From Berberis thunbergii (taxonomy: Eukaryota; Streptophyta; Magnoliopsida; Ranunculales; Berberidaceae), in the NCBI GenBank assembly GCA_003290165.1, contig QNQO01000592.1, positions 558,001 to 622,000 on the forward strand: a DNA stretch of 64,000 nt, written 5' to 3'. The translations under genes were made by a program, and so were the position numbers. Under the pieces are notes generated by a model. The model saw only the letters and a program-made list of their open reading frames with translations. It had not been told where the DNA came from and searched no databases. Positions 1-11,459 of this stretch are shown in pieces. Numbering within the stretch: position 1 is the stretch's first letter; the number at the start of each line of letters is the position of its first letter.

Positions 1-1141
1 AACAAGACAAAGTGGAGCAACAGTCACCTGCCGGCTTACTTGACCCCTCCCCATCCCAGAGAGACTTTGGGAGAGTGTTTCCTTAGATTTTATAGTTGGG
101 TTGTCCGCATCGAAAGGTTGCAATTGGATACTTGTGGTCGTGGACAGATTTTTGAAGTATGCCACCTTCATTCCCACACCTAAGGAGTGCACAGTCGAGC
201 AAGCCGCACATTTATTCCCCAAACATGTGGTGAAGTATTGGGGTGTGCCCAAATCTATCATCAGTGATCGGGATACTCGGTTCACGAGAAAATTTTGGAC
301 TGAGTTGTTCAAGTTGTTGGGTACCGACCTTAATTTCTCTACTAGCTTTCATCCTCAAACGGATGGTCAAACAGAAATGATGAATGCCTTGCTGGAGTTA
401 TATCTTAGGCACTATGTGAGTGCCAACCAGCGAGATTAGGCTAAGTTGCTAGATGTTGCCCAATTCTCTTTCAACTTGCAGAAGAGTGAAGCGACGGGTC
501 ATAGCCCATTTGAGATTGTCATGGGACAACAACCTATGACCCGAGTTCTATTGCTACTGGCTACACTGGAGTAAGTCTATCAGCCTATAAGTTTGCCAAA
601 GGATGGAATGATCAAGCTAATGAGGCTCGAGCTTACCTGGAGAAGGCATCCAAGATGATGAAGAAGTGGGCCGATAAGAAGAGACGACCTCGAGAGTTCC
701 AAGTTGGAGACCTTGTGCTTGTCAAGATGCATGCTCATGCCAGACTTTCTGGACTGCATCGTGGCCTTATCAGGAGATATGAGGCTCCTTTCCCCATAGT
801 CAGGAAAGTGGAAAATCGAGTTGCCGCCGAGGATCAAGTTTCATCCAGTCTTCCATGTGAGCCTACTGAAACTGTATAAGGAAGATCAGGATGATCCAAA
901 CATAGGAGTTTCACAATAAGCACCAATGGGCAAGAGGATCCAACATGACAAGGAAGCAGAGTCTGTCTTGTCAGATTGTGTGGTGCGTCATTCCAACCAA
1001 CCCCCCACACATGAGCTACTCGTCAAGTGGAAAGGATTGCCAAAAAGTGCTAGCTGGGAGCCAATCCAACATTTGTGGCAATTCAAGGAACAAATCAAAG
1101 CGTACGAGGATTTGAAGGCAACGAGGACGTCGCCTGATTAG
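1..1141 (+). pseudogene. Ty3/gypsy chromovirus integrase and chromodomain, broken
   Basis: This is the 3' part of a gypsy-type pol, entering from beyond the left edge. Positions 101-439 read as an integrase core with the motifs VVVDRFLKYATFIP, SDRDTRF and HPQTDGQTEMMN, which hold the second acidic residue and the region of the catalytic glutamate. The first catalytic Asp region (about 70-100) is degraded. A stop at 437-439 interrupts the frame, recognisable integrase continues at 440-530, and the C-terminal part (VGDLVLVK) resumes in another frame at 655-879. Positions 926-1141 encode a chromodomain (HELLVKWKGLPKSASWEP) that ends next to a purine tract and LTR, as in chromoviruses. In this family the chromodomain directs insertion into particular chromatin. 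At least one stop and two frame changes make the copy non-functional. Its clade (Tekay, Reina or other) cannot be told from this much sequence. Confidence 0.9.
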
Positions 1142-1151
1142 GTGGGGAGAA
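1141..1151 (+). promoter_or_regulatory. Polypurine tract of the gypsy element
   Basis: GGTGGGGAGAA lies between the chromodomain stop codon and the first base of the LTR, where plus-strand DNA synthesis is primed during reverse transcription. Confidence 0.8.
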
Positions 1152-1589
1152 TGTCACAACTATTTTCTTGCCTAGCCAAGTGAGGTTGGCAAGTGTAAAT
1201 AATGTAGAGTATTCCACATTATTCTAGAGAGTTCTCTAGAACCTTCCATAAAATTTCATAGAGTTCCATAGGATTCTAGTCCTTAGATATTTCTAAGGAA
1301 GTGTGTAGAAGTTCTTTGTAGATCGTTAGATCAAATTGATCACCATCGTCCATTGAGGAGGTGGAGTTGTATAAATAGGCTAAGGCCTCATTTATTGTAA
1401 TGACCTCAGAGAATTCAAGCAATGCAAGTTCTAGTTATCTTAAACTCTCTTGTGTGTTCTTAGTTTGCTTAGCTTTCCATAGTCTAAGTGAATCTTTCGA
1501 GAGCAAGGCTGACTAGCTTTATTTAATAAGTCAAAGCAAAGTTTGCTAGTGCTGCACGAAAAGTACTTGTGAAAAGAAAGCTCGTGACA
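1152..1589 (+). repeat. 3' LTR of the gypsy element
   Basis: A 438-bp LTR follows the purine tract directly. It starts TGTCAC and ends GTGACA, a perfect short inverted repeat. A TATA box (TATAAATA) lies at 1370-1377. The right edge is supported independently: base 1590 is where similarity to the copy at 2549 begins, so 1589/1590 is an element-flank junction. The matching 5' LTR must lie left of the window. Confidence 0.85.
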
Positions 1590-2464
1590 AAAAGCAACAC
1601 TGCTCACATCATGATAGAAATAATTGTTGAGTTTTACACAGTACTTTTGAGAGGTGAATAAGGCAAAACCCCTAGCATGCACAAAGTTGTCAAGGGAGTT
1701 GAGACCAACATCATGATGGAGCTAATGGTTGATTTTCTAGGGTGAAAATGGCGAAACCCCGACACCCACCTCACACCATGCACAATAGATTGTCAGCCTT
1801 TGTCCATGTCTTAAGTAAGGATATTGTGCTCAACTTGTATATATGTCGCTCCAAGATACTCTATAGCCTCAAAGGCCTTGTTGCTAGTGATATGCATGTC
1901 CAATATTTATTATTTATATATGATGCGGCTGCTTAATCCACATCTCGAACAAAAATGTTTATCTTTTAACTTGTTAAGAACTTCAAAACTCGACTTAATG
2001 GAAGTTTTCATTGCATACCAATCTATATAGGCCAATGCCTTCTATACAGTATAGATTAGAATGGATCATGGTTACAATTTCCCTTCCCACTACTTAAACA
2101 TTGCCCTACTTAAATTGTATCTGTATCAGTATATGTCAATATATACCAACCTTGCGATGTCTACAAGGTGTTTATTTTTATGAAAACAACACAAAATTTC
2201 AAATGAAAATGGGCATTAAGTATTTAAACGAATTCCTACAAGAAATCAATTTGCACTAAAATTTTCTTTAGAAACAATTATACTAAAGTTGTATAATAAA
2301 TACTAAAATACGGGCAATGGCTATATTGATAACTCTAGTGAAAGTGAAAAGTGGCAAGTATAATTTTTTTTAATAATAATAATAAAGAGGCATTGGCAGC
2401 TTAAGGACATAATGGTTTTCATTAACCTAAGAGGACCACCAAGTTTGTGTTCAGAATTAAGGAC
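1590..2464. repeat. Direct duplication, copy 1
   Basis: This non-coding segment recurs at 2549-4184. Shared stretches include one around CATCATGATAGAAA, one around GGTGAAAATGG, a 5'-ACTTGTTAAGAACTTCAAA block near 1970, and a block near 2390 containing GGCATTGGCAGCTTA. The only open frames are short and the two copies do not preserve them. I recognise no function. It probably derives from an older mobile element. Confidence 0.75.
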
Positions 2465-2548
2465 AAAATGGTTTTCATTGACCCACTACGTACAATGCTT
2501 GAAAGGTATGTTTGATACCCTAAAGAGGCATGGAGTGACTTAGACATG

Positions 2549-4184
2549 AAAAAGCATCACTTCCCACATCATGATAGAAACTAATTGTTGAGTTTTACAT
2601 GGTACTTTTGAGAGGTGAAGAAAGCGAAACTCCTCACGCGCATAGGGTTGTCAAGGGACTTGAGACTAACATCATGATGGAACTAATGGTTGAGTTTTAC
2701 ATAGTGCTTTTTTAAGGGTGAAAATGGTAAACCCCCCTTGACACCACCCCACAACATGCACAAGAGATTGTCGACCTTTATACATATATTGTCCTCAACT
2801 TGAATATATGTCGCTCCCAGTTTCAGGTTTAGGCTTTATAGCCCTCAAAAGCCTTGTTGCCAATGATAGGCATGTCTAATATTTGTTATTTATATATGAT
2901 GTGACTCTTTAATCTATATGACATTAATTTGCACACTCAACTCAAGCCACGTTTCGAACATAAATACTTATCTTTTAACTTGTTAAGAACTTCAAATTTC
3001 GGCTTAATGGAAGTTGTCATTGCATACTGATGATACATCAAATCGTTCTTGGATCAGCACTATATATGTGTCATGATAATCTCGTTAACAGAACAAATCG
3101 GGCTCAATTGCATGCTCAATTCAGCGAAGCCCACGATTGGCAGATTCCAGAAAGTTGAACCCGAACTGCAGCGCCTTAATAAACCCATATGTCACGCAGT
3201 CAGACCTAATACTCGTAAGCTTTGATAAAGGCAAGAGTAAACCCTGATAAGGCAAGTATATGGGGGATCAACCCAAGACAGGTAGACCAGCAGTACATTG
3301 GTTCCGATTAAGAAGCAAATACTAGAGTATAAATCATGAAAGAAAACTTCATTGCATTGACAACACTCAGAAAGAGAAACTTTTCTCGCATATCTAGAAG
3401 CACAAGTCGTGTAGGGAAACTATCCCACATGGATAGCTCCCAAACAGGACAGACTCTCCAGCAATATCTTTTTCTTTAAACTACATCACCAAAGGCCTAG
3501 CCGAACAAAGACTTTCACACTATAAAAGGGAGATAAGGTCGATGAATTTAAAGTATGCTACAGAAACCCAATTTACAGCTTTAAGCCTCTCCTAAGCCTA
3601 ATCTAACTTAAGCATCAGAGTGGCATCGGTCGCCACACTGTGGTCCTTGGTTTACGTGTGCTACTTGTGCATGTCTAGGTAAGCAGTGAGGAAGAAAAAC
3701 ATGAATCGACTACATCACATACAAACATATATAGTTCAATGCCTCATATACAGTATAGATTAGAATGGATCCAATTGACAATTTAAGGGTTTGTACAAAA
3801 AATTTCCCTTCCTAATACATAAACATTACACTACTTAAATTGTATATCTATATGTCAAGATATACCAACCTTGCAATGTCTACGAGGTGTTTGATTTTAT
3901 GAAAACAATGCAAATTTTCAAATGAAAATGACATTAAGTATTTAAACGTATTTCTACAAGAAATCAATTTTCATTAAAGTTTTCTTTAAAAACAATTATG
4001 CTAAAGATGTATAATAAATACTCAAAACATGGGCAATGGCTATATTGACAACTCAAGTGAAAGTGAAAAGTGGCTAGTGTAAAATAAAAATAGTAATAAT
4101 AATAAGGGGCATTGGCAGCTTAGGAACAAAATGGTTTTCATTGACATAAGAGAGCCCACTATGTTTATGTTCAGAATTAAGGAC
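2549..4184. repeat. Direct duplication, copy 2, split by a solo LTR
   Basis: This is the second copy of the segment at 1590-2464, in the same orientation. Similarity runs to 3027, is broken by the solo LTR at 3028-3717, and resumes at 3718 (CAATGCC and CAGTATAGATTAGAATGGAT, matching copy 1 near 2034-2065). Copy 1 therefore shows the empty site and dates the LTR insertion after the duplication. Confidence 0.75.
3028..3717 (+). mobile_element. Solo LTR of the TGATGATAC family
   Basis: This 690-bp LTR starts TGATGATAC and ends TACATCA, flanked on both sides by the 5-bp duplication CATAC (3023-3027 and 3718-3722). It matches the LTRs at 5835-6498, 50965-51622 and 55717-56369 through scattered blocks such as GTGTCATGAT, AGAAGCAAAT, GGAGCACAAG-like, CACTATAAA and GAGTGGCATCGG-like sequence. 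Intact TSDs without internal sequence indicate recombination between the two LTRs of a once full element. A possible TATA (CTATAAAAG) lies near 3520. Confidence 0.88.
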
Positions 4185-4988
4185 GCTATTAAACTTGAAA
4201 AATTATTTTTCAATTCGTTTAAATTCAGTTTGAGCTTAAAATTTCAGAAAAGTTATTGATTAACACTCGAAACATTGTACCAAAATTTTAGCCCATTTTA
4301 ACACTATTCCTCAAGTACTGCTTGTTTAGTTATACGACATTATATATCTCGATAAACAGTGGTGTTAGTCAGCCTCTCCAGTTGGCCTGTGTCATGCCTA
4401 AGGTGGGTCCTCCTTCTTTTCGTGATTATGATAGAGAAATTAACATTTTCATATTTTAACGCATATCTCAAAGCACGCATGTCGAAATGAAATGCAAAAT
4501 TTAAACTTTGACACATTGCGTCTAATGTTTGTTCTTAATTTTCCTTGAATTTTTAGCTTAAACAAAGCTTAAATGATATTATTTTCATTTAGTCATGTGT
4601 ATATAGTGTCCTTAATTTACATTAAAAACTAAGAGGGTCCTAAATGAGCAATCAAAAAGTTTTTTTTTCTTCCATAATGTGCTAACATCTAAAATAATTA
4701 ACATATAGCACATGATACCCAACTTTCAAATAAGGCAAAAGATAAAATAAGAAAGGCGTTGTAGAAGTGTTGTCAAAATTTAGACAAAGCATGAATCTTG
4801 CTATTTATTGACTGTATTCAGAACTTGTTTTTATTTTTCCTACATTCTATCAACTTTTTGTGCCTTCATTTACAAAAGAACAATTTCTAATTATGTTTCT
4901 ATTAAATTTCAATTGCTCTTATTATGATGGGACAAAACACATTATTTTATAGCCTTTCCAAACCATCTGTATGTACAGTATAATGTCA
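4185..4988. other. AT-rich spacer without a gene
   Basis: No gene is seen. Part of it (about 4245-4440) resembles 13260-13470: both contain a GATTAACACT-GAAACA block, a GATAAACAGT block, and then a GGTGGGTCC or GGTGAGCCC stretch. These look like two diverged copies of an old repeat lying outside the large Tat-like element. Confidence 0.4.
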
Positions 4989-5293
4989 CATTACACTAAA
5001 TTAGCATATTTTTAACAACTTAAAAAATAGTAATATTTTTGAGCTATTATAATCCACCAAACAATTTCAAGTCAAAACTAAATTTAGTCAATAAAATAAA
5101 AAATAGCTACACAAAAAAGTGATACAATAAATTAGATCACCATGAATAGCATCACTTGTAAGCCCATACTATTTGTGGTGATACAATTATTGAATCACTT
5201 TGTGAAAATGTGTAAAATTGTTTTGTGGATTGTTATAGCTCAAAAGTGTTATTATTTTTTGGATTGTTACAAAAATGCTAATTTGGTGTAGTG
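4989..5293. mobile_element. CACTA-type MITE
   Basis: A 305-bp element with inverted repeats of about 75 bp. The right end reads CACTACACCAAATTAGC on the - strand. The left end reads CATTACACTAAATTAGC on the + strand, the same sequence with two substitutions. Both sides carry the 3-bp duplication TCA (4986-4988 and 5294-5296), as CACTA transposase makes. It encodes nothing and would have depended on a transposase supplied elsewhere. Confidence 0.85.
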
Positions 5294-5296
5294 TCA

Positions 5297-5829
5297 ACTT
5301 TGCTTATGAACAATGTTTTGTGGATTTCGTCATGATTTTCGCAATGCCTTATCAATTCCTTACTTATTACAATAAAAAACAAATGGCGGGTGAAAAGTCA
5401 CAGAAGCATTTTTGTAATTTGAAATAAAAACACTATTACACATGTGTACCTTTCTACCCTTCCCAAATTCAGATTATTTACAATCAAACCCGACCCTTTC
5501 AAATATTATTAATTATAGATAAGTCTCTAACATAATTTATTTGAATCCCTTAATTATTTGTAAATTATACATAGGCCCTTAAATATTTAAAATTTCAATA
5601 TTAATTTTTATTTGCCCTTCTCAAACTCGTGCTATTTACATTTAAACCCATCACCTTTAAACATTGATGAATTCTAAACGTCGAGGAAGCGCGCATCTCG
5701 AGGGGGTGGACGGTCCCACCCCCTCCACCTCCCTCACTTCGTTGTTTTCCTCGCCCACTTCCTCGACGTGTAGAACTTATCTTAAACATTTATTAACTAC
5801 ATTCAAGGCTCTAACATAATTTATTTAAA
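5297..5829. repeat. Degenerate AT-rich repeat, left of the Tat-like insertion
   Basis: The phrase CTCTAACATAATTTATTT recurs with variation near 5525 and 5810, and again at 12620-12640 and 12770-12790, right of the large element. The repeat therefore predates that insertion and was split by it. A GC-rich insert (about 5680-5770) sits inside; it is a short imperfect palindrome around CGTCGAGGAAG / CTTCCTCGACG. Confidence 0.55.
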
Positions 5830-5834
5830 GTCAT

Positions 5835-6498
5835 TGATGCAGTCATTTTCGCTCCCTGCTTTTACCTAGTCTTGCTAACCTACACAAGTAACGCACGTAA
5901 GCCATGGACCACCGATGTAGTGGCCGATGGCACTCCGATGCTAAAGTCATACACGGATCTGAGGCATGTGTAATGTTGTAAACAAGGAATTTGTAGCGTA
6001 CCTTAGCTTACCAACCTCATGTATTATTTGTAGTGCAGGAGTCCTGGTTCTACCAAGCCATCGAAGGCGTAGTTTAGGAAAGAGATCTTTGTGGATATCC
6101 TTTTCTAATTAGGAGTCGTGTTGTAGGAGGGAACTTCCTTGTTAGCCATATGCTCCTAGATACGCAGGAGATAGTTCCCAATCCGTTGGAGGTTTCCTTG
6201 TGTGGAATGTACTTTGGTATTTGCTTCCTAGTTGGGAGTGAAGAACTGTTGTAGTTGTCTGTTCGAAACTGATCTTTGAGATATTTGCCTTAGAAAGACT
6301 TACGTGAATTGATGATAGTTGTGAAACGTGTGGGTTTAGCAAGTTGTAAGAGTTCGGGTCCGTTTGGCGAACTGCATTGGGCTGGCTTAGAACCCCTTAA
6401 GCAAAATCAGTGTTGGACTGATGTTGGGGCTTGTAATTCCTCGAGATCATCATGACAAGTGTATGGCTCAGGGATGTGACTGTTTTGGTGTATCATCA
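5835..6498 (-). repeat. 3' LTR of the Tat-like element
   Basis: On the - strand this 664-bp LTR starts TGATGATACACCAAAA and ends GACTGCATCA, preceded by GGGAGCGAAAA as in the LTRs at 51622 and 56369. The + strand sequence just right of it, GCTACTCCCCTCG, is the complement of a purine tract. Confidence 0.85.
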
Positions 6499-6511
6499 GC
6501 TACTCCCCTCG
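6499..6511 (-). promoter_or_regulatory. Polypurine tract of the Tat-like element
   Basis: On the - strand this reads CGAGGGGAGTAGC directly before the LTR start, the expected place and composition for the plus-strand primer. Confidence 0.6.
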
Positions 6512-6889
6512 AGTTAGTGTGTCGTGACATGGGTTCGCTAAGTCATCTCTTGAAAATATACGTCGTTCATGATGATTGAGTCTGAATCGTTGCTTGAACC
6601 GCGCTGCATTTATTGAACGTGCAACATTTCAGTGGAAAAGAAGCGGGAACTTAATCCCTATTTAGGTCATTCATTGTGCGGAGTCTGACCCTTTTATTTT
6701 TCTTTGTTTTTGAAGATATTTGCACCGGGGGAAGCTTCAAATCGGAGTACACTTTCCCGTTCTGGATGTGATTTGGGAATTCTTGGACTTCCTTAGTATT
6801 CATCCGTCCTAGTTGGGGCCTAATAGATGCAGGATCATCCTTCTAATTCTGATTAGAGCGAAGGAAGCTGGCATCCGCATGACTCCATG

Positions 6890-8840
6890 AGTGATCCAGT
6901 TGCTGACTTCTCCTCGATTGACGAGTAACGTCGTTTGTAAGATGACGTCGCCGACTTGTTTCGGAAATTTTTCAGATGACTCCAAGTTTTGGCAGAAGTA
7001 CAGCTTCTTAGCACTTGTAGATTCAAAGTACTTCCAATTCAAGGGTCGTTCGCTCGAGCGGGAGTTCAAACCACACCGTAAGTGCAACTTTTTCTTATGG
7101 TTTCGTTGCGTTTGATCGCATGCTAATAGTTGCTCGCATTTTTTTGCAGGACGATTTTCCACCGCTCCTTTTACCCTAGATGAGCAAAACACTATGGAGA
7201 TGTTTCGTGGCTTGTCAATGAGAAACGTGGTGGATGTTATATGTGTTCCCAACTTCATTTGCGGTGGGCTGTGGGACAACTGGCACGTGGTCCCTGCTAT
7301 TTACTGAACATCATGAGTTAAGCTTGAAGATGGGGCCCCTTCTAGGAAGAGGAAGGCTGCTAGGGCCAAAGCTCATGTTTTGTCTGATGCGAAAGAGTCG
7401 TCTGAGACGTTTCCCTCCTTCGTGAGTTTGAAGAGGTCTCGCACCAGAACCGAGTTGTCTTCAACACAACCCACTCCAGTGAGTGAAGAGCGCGAGTCTT
7501 ATTGGCTCTGTCAGAGCAGAGGTCGATGTATCTGGCAGGGAGAAAGACTACCTGTGATTTGCAGGGGTCAACGACATGTCGAATCTCAGTGTTGCGCAGG
7601 CGAAAGCTTTGAGTGAGCGGTTGATGAGGGTTGCAATGGCGGCCTCTGTCGATGCCGATTCATGCGGGACTATTCCGATAGAAGGTTCCCGTGAAGATTC
7701 GCCTGAGGTTCTAAAGCCTGATCGTCCCGTTGGTGTGTTGTCTGATAGTGGTCGTGGTGGCACATGCCAAGTTTCTTGTTGTCCGCATTGTTCACCGTCT
7801 CATTTCAAGGTACAGTTCGAGGTGTTGGAGGGTTTTTTGGATAACTCGCTTCCTCCCCTTCCTTAGGATCCTATTAAGCCATCTCGCACTAAAGGATCAG
7901 TTGTTTGTGAGAAAGGAAAAGTTGCGGAGGAGAGCCTGAGAACAGTAGCGACTGGGAAGGGTGGTGCCGGTGTAATTCCTAATTTAGGGGAGTTTCATCC
8001 GGATAAGCGTGTTTGCACCAGACTTAATAAAGATGAGCACCCAAGTCTGGCATTAGGATGTTGACGTGGAATATGCTTCGAGGAAGCATATAAGTAGGCG
8101 TCATAGTTGGCTGATGGATTACGCTCCAAAACCCGAGGATGATACACTAAAATAGCGTATGAATAAGGATTTAAAGTACCTGATGTTGGGTATGTCTCAC
8201 TTGAGCCAGATGGTCGTTGTTAGAACGGAAGTCGAGGCGGCTCGTGAGAGGGTGTAAACCATGGAATGTGTCTTCCCACTCATGCAAGCGCTATATTCCA
8301 AAGCGCTTATGAAATTAAGCAGTTGAGGAAGCAAGCTGAAGAGAAGGTGTCGGAACAGTCAACCGTGGTTGCTGAGACTAAGAGGGTTTGTCTGGAAGCC
8401 CTTGAGCGTGATCTAGCGGAGGCGGTGTCAATGTGGGATTGATTCAAACAATAGTTGGATTGGACCTGCCGAGACATGGAGGTCACGCAGGAAGGAGGGG
8501 TTGAGGCACGTTCTGTACTGCGATCTCTCACTGAAGAGAATGCCTTGAAGAAGGCTGAATGTGATTCTCAGAAGCAACAATTAGAGTTTGATGTGGAGTT
8601 CAATGCTTGGGAGGCAAGGAAGGCCAAGGACCAGCTAGAATTAGAGAGACACGAGCTCAGTGCTGTGTAGAGAAGTTTGGCTATAGAGCAGTCTCAGGTT
8701 GATGCGTCAATTGGCAAGTTGGATTTTTCGGATTGTGAACTTACTAATGCAAAAGCGTGAGAGGAAGAGCTTTTATAGGAACAAGGCAAGTGCGAGTTTC
8801 GCTGGTTCATACACGGCAAGTTGGAGCTGCTAGCGCTGAT
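6890..8840 (+). pseudogene. Antisense additional ORF (aORF-like) with an intron and a coiled-coil tail
   Basis: This reads opposite to the host element. A first exon (about 6930-7077) encodes a segment with DDSKFWQKY and LEREFKPH. A canonical intron follows (GT at 7078, pyrimidine-rich TTTTTTTGCAG ending at 7149), and the frame continues correctly across it into about 7150-7300. Later fragments are a basic, Ser/Thr-rich region (7340-7500), the segment at 7576-7866, and a charged Glu/Lys/Ala-rich coiled coil (about 8300-8760, with LTEENALKKAECDSQKQQLE). Several stops and frame changes break it. The domain order (globular N-terminus, basic linker, C-terminal coiled coil), the intron and the antisense position between gag-pol and the 3' LTR resemble the additional ORFs of Tat retrotransposons, whose function is unknown. 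Assignment is by architecture, not by a database match. Confidence 0.5.
7078..7149 (+). other. Intron of the antisense ORF
   Basis: A 72-bp GT-AG intron with donor GTAAGTGC and acceptor TTTTTTTGCAG. Removing it joins the two flanking frames in phase 1. A spliceable intron antisense to the retroelement cannot survive a cycle through the sense genomic RNA unless it is left unspliced there, which is consistent with transcription from the opposite strand. Confidence 0.55.
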
Positions 8841-8847
8841 GAATGAA

Positions 8848-9437
8848 GGAGAGCAGTGGTCGCGTGGTGAGCTGCTTGGGGCTCTCACCTTCCAAACCAT
8901 CTATATCCGAATAGAGTTGACTACAGGTTCGATTAATAAGGATTTGCTAACCATGTTGAAGAGCAGTGGTCAAGTGGCGAGCTGTCAACATCAGTCAAGG
9001 ACGTACTAGTTTCCCACATTTCGAACCATCTCTACCTACACAGTGAGGGTTACAAGTTCAAGACGAAGGGGTTCAGCGACCAGGCCTGAAAAGTCATGGC
9101 AAGCTGTCAGAATCAATTCGGGACTGACTAGGCTTTCACCTTCTAAACTATCTACACCTGCGCAGTGGGGCTACAAGTCCAGGGTTGGTAATTCGGCAGC
9201 CACGCTGGAACAGTGGTCCTATGGCAAGCCGTCGAAATCAGTTCGAGACTAACTAGGCTCCTACCTTTTAAACCATCTACACCCACGCAGTGGGGGCTAC
9301 AAGTCCAAGGGTTGGTAATTGGGTGTCCAGGCTGAAAAACAGTGGTCCCGCGGCAAGCCGTTGGAGTCAGTTTGAAACTGACTAGGCTCTCGCCTTCCAA
9401 ACCATCTACGCCCGCGCAATGGGAGCTACAGGTCTAG
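8848..9437. repeat. Tandem array, ~125 bp, about 4.5 copies
   Basis: The landmark CCATCTACACC-(N)-GCAGTGGGGGCTACAAGT and its variants occur near 8900, 9027, 9149, 9275 and 9401, a spacing of 122-126 bp. A second landmark, CAGTGGTC...GGCAAGC, keeps the same spacing. The last three copies are most alike, so the array grew from that end or was homogenised there. Tat elements commonly carry such arrays and are known to seed satellite DNA. Confidence 0.85.
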
Positions 9438-11459
9438 GCTTTGATCAGAAGCTTTCGTTCTCAATCGCCACCAGCTAGGCTTACTTGATCGGGTTCAACG
9501 ATCATTGACCGTGAATGAAAGCAATGATCCCTGACGAGTCGTCGTCATTAGGCGTGATAATGCTTATTAGATTCTCACTTTCTAAATCATCAGGATCCAC
9601 ACTAGACGAACTAGGTATCAAGATGAACCAGAAGTCATCGTCATCAGCCTCGACTGACTAAGTTTACCTGGTTGAAGAGAGGTTCCACCTGCTAGAGGGC
9701 GTGCGAACCTACGTCACCAGCGTGGTGCATTGTGTGGACAAAATTACCTTAAATCAGCTAGTGATTTGTAGGTACGATTCATATGTCAAAGTTGATCAGG
9801 ATTTCTATTGCTCGTGCCAAGCATGTGGTAGAATATTGTTTGAATAGTAGGCCAAGCCAATGGGCCTTAAGAGGAAGGGTTATGGTTTCATGCACGATTG
9901 TGCTACATGTACTGCGTAGATCGCGCGGTGGCATGTGTACAACGTAGGCTGTGTGACGGTTGAGTATCGGTTACTCCCCTCAATTGATGGGGTTGCATGC
10001 AACACCATTAATTGGACGAACGTGGTTTGTGCAGTTTTCTTGGGAACCGTCGTCTCCTCATTTCTCATACGGTATTCAATGCTGAAGTGCCCATTTGGTG
10101 AACCATCATGTCCATATAATGGTGTTCATCAATCGTTGTAGGCACTATCTTCTGAAGAGCGTGTTTCCTGTAGTGTCCTTGCTTGAAAAGAATTTTTTGG
10201 GTTTTCCAAAGGCTGACAGGAGTTCTCCGTCGTTGGAGTTTTCGAATGTTTTGACATTTGCGCCAATAAGGCAAGATGATAACCGTCGTTCTGCGTGGTC
10301 ACCTATTCTGGGTGAGCACGAAGTTGATCTGCTGAGATCTCATAATTTCTTCTCATATTGTTAGGAAGAAGTACATATTTCCTCCCAAAGAGAAGCCTTG
10401 GTGTTACCTTGTCCCGCTATGCTCGCATGTACGCGGTTCCCGCTGCTAACCTATGACTGATCGAAGTGTTAGCGAATGAGCGATGCTTCCGAGGGTGATA
10501 TTTCTCAGTCACCCTGGGTACCGCCCATGTGAAAAGTGTCCTCGCTTGACAACATTGTGAGACCTTGACTGCTTCGTTGCTTGCGGCCATCATCATCTAC
10601 CTTCTTGTATCTCCTTCAGGGGGCCGGAAGTAGTTCTAGGAAGTCATCAAGGAGGTAGGATGCCTTTTGAGGAAGTCAGTCGCCCGTTGTAAGGTCTGTA
10701 TCACCGTTGGCGGGTCACTATTTTGGGGTGATTCGACGAAGCAATCAACCGCTCTGTGCTTTTAGCCCCCTCTGCCATTTTGTCCTTAATCTTGGGAAGG
10801 GGTCAAGTGGAGTTCATTTGGATATCTTTGCGGATAGTTTGCATCGGAGAGTTCGCATGGCCTACTTCAGATACCTTTGTTTTCTTATGATCTCCTCACG
10901 TAGTTGGATTGTCTAAGCGAGTCTTTACTCCATGTTGTACTGGATTCAGATGCTTGTAGTATGTAGTCTTTTGTATCCGCCTCTGGGTGTCCGTTGTTAC
11001 ATCTTTCCAGTAATCAATAGAGTTTGTCTTCATAATTCTTTCTTTATTTCTTAAATGATTGCAAATCACATAGGTTTTTAAGAACTAAAAATCTACATTG
11101 ACTATGGAAAGGGAAATAAATAACTGACATAAATTAATTGTTGACAGAGAGAAATTGATCTTGGCCCTGAAGTGAATTTGGACGGCCCTTGTGGATCATT
11201 GGTATTCTCAGCGGACTGTTGAGATTCGCTGATGTCACAGAGGCTACTGAGGAGTAAACCTTGTGAGGGAGTTAATATCTGCGCCGACGGAATGTCAGGG
11301 GGTTGTACTCCCGCTTGCCTTGGTCTTTCCGCTTTGCCGAGCTGAAGAACAAATTGCTCATGTATCGTTTGACTGTCCCTTTTCCACGTAACAAGTCACT
11401 GCTATTGAGGTCTCATGTGAGTGGAGTGATGCGTTTGTAGTCATTAGGTCTGGCTGTGG
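9438..11459. other. Uninterpreted interior of the Tat-like element
   Basis: About 2 kb in the place where pol should lie. Six frames give only short fragments, and I see none of the expected motifs (protease DSGA, reverse transcriptase YxDD, integrase HHCC or DDE). A stretch at 9965-9985 (GGTTACTCCCCTCAATTGA) weakly resembles the purine-tract/LTR junction at 6496, so a second, very decayed junction may be present. Confidence 0.4.

Noticed and set aside
6809..7279. 156-aa open frame on the - strand inside the Tat-like element
   Set aside because: It overlaps the + strand antisense ORF, ignores its splice sites and has no gag or pol motif.
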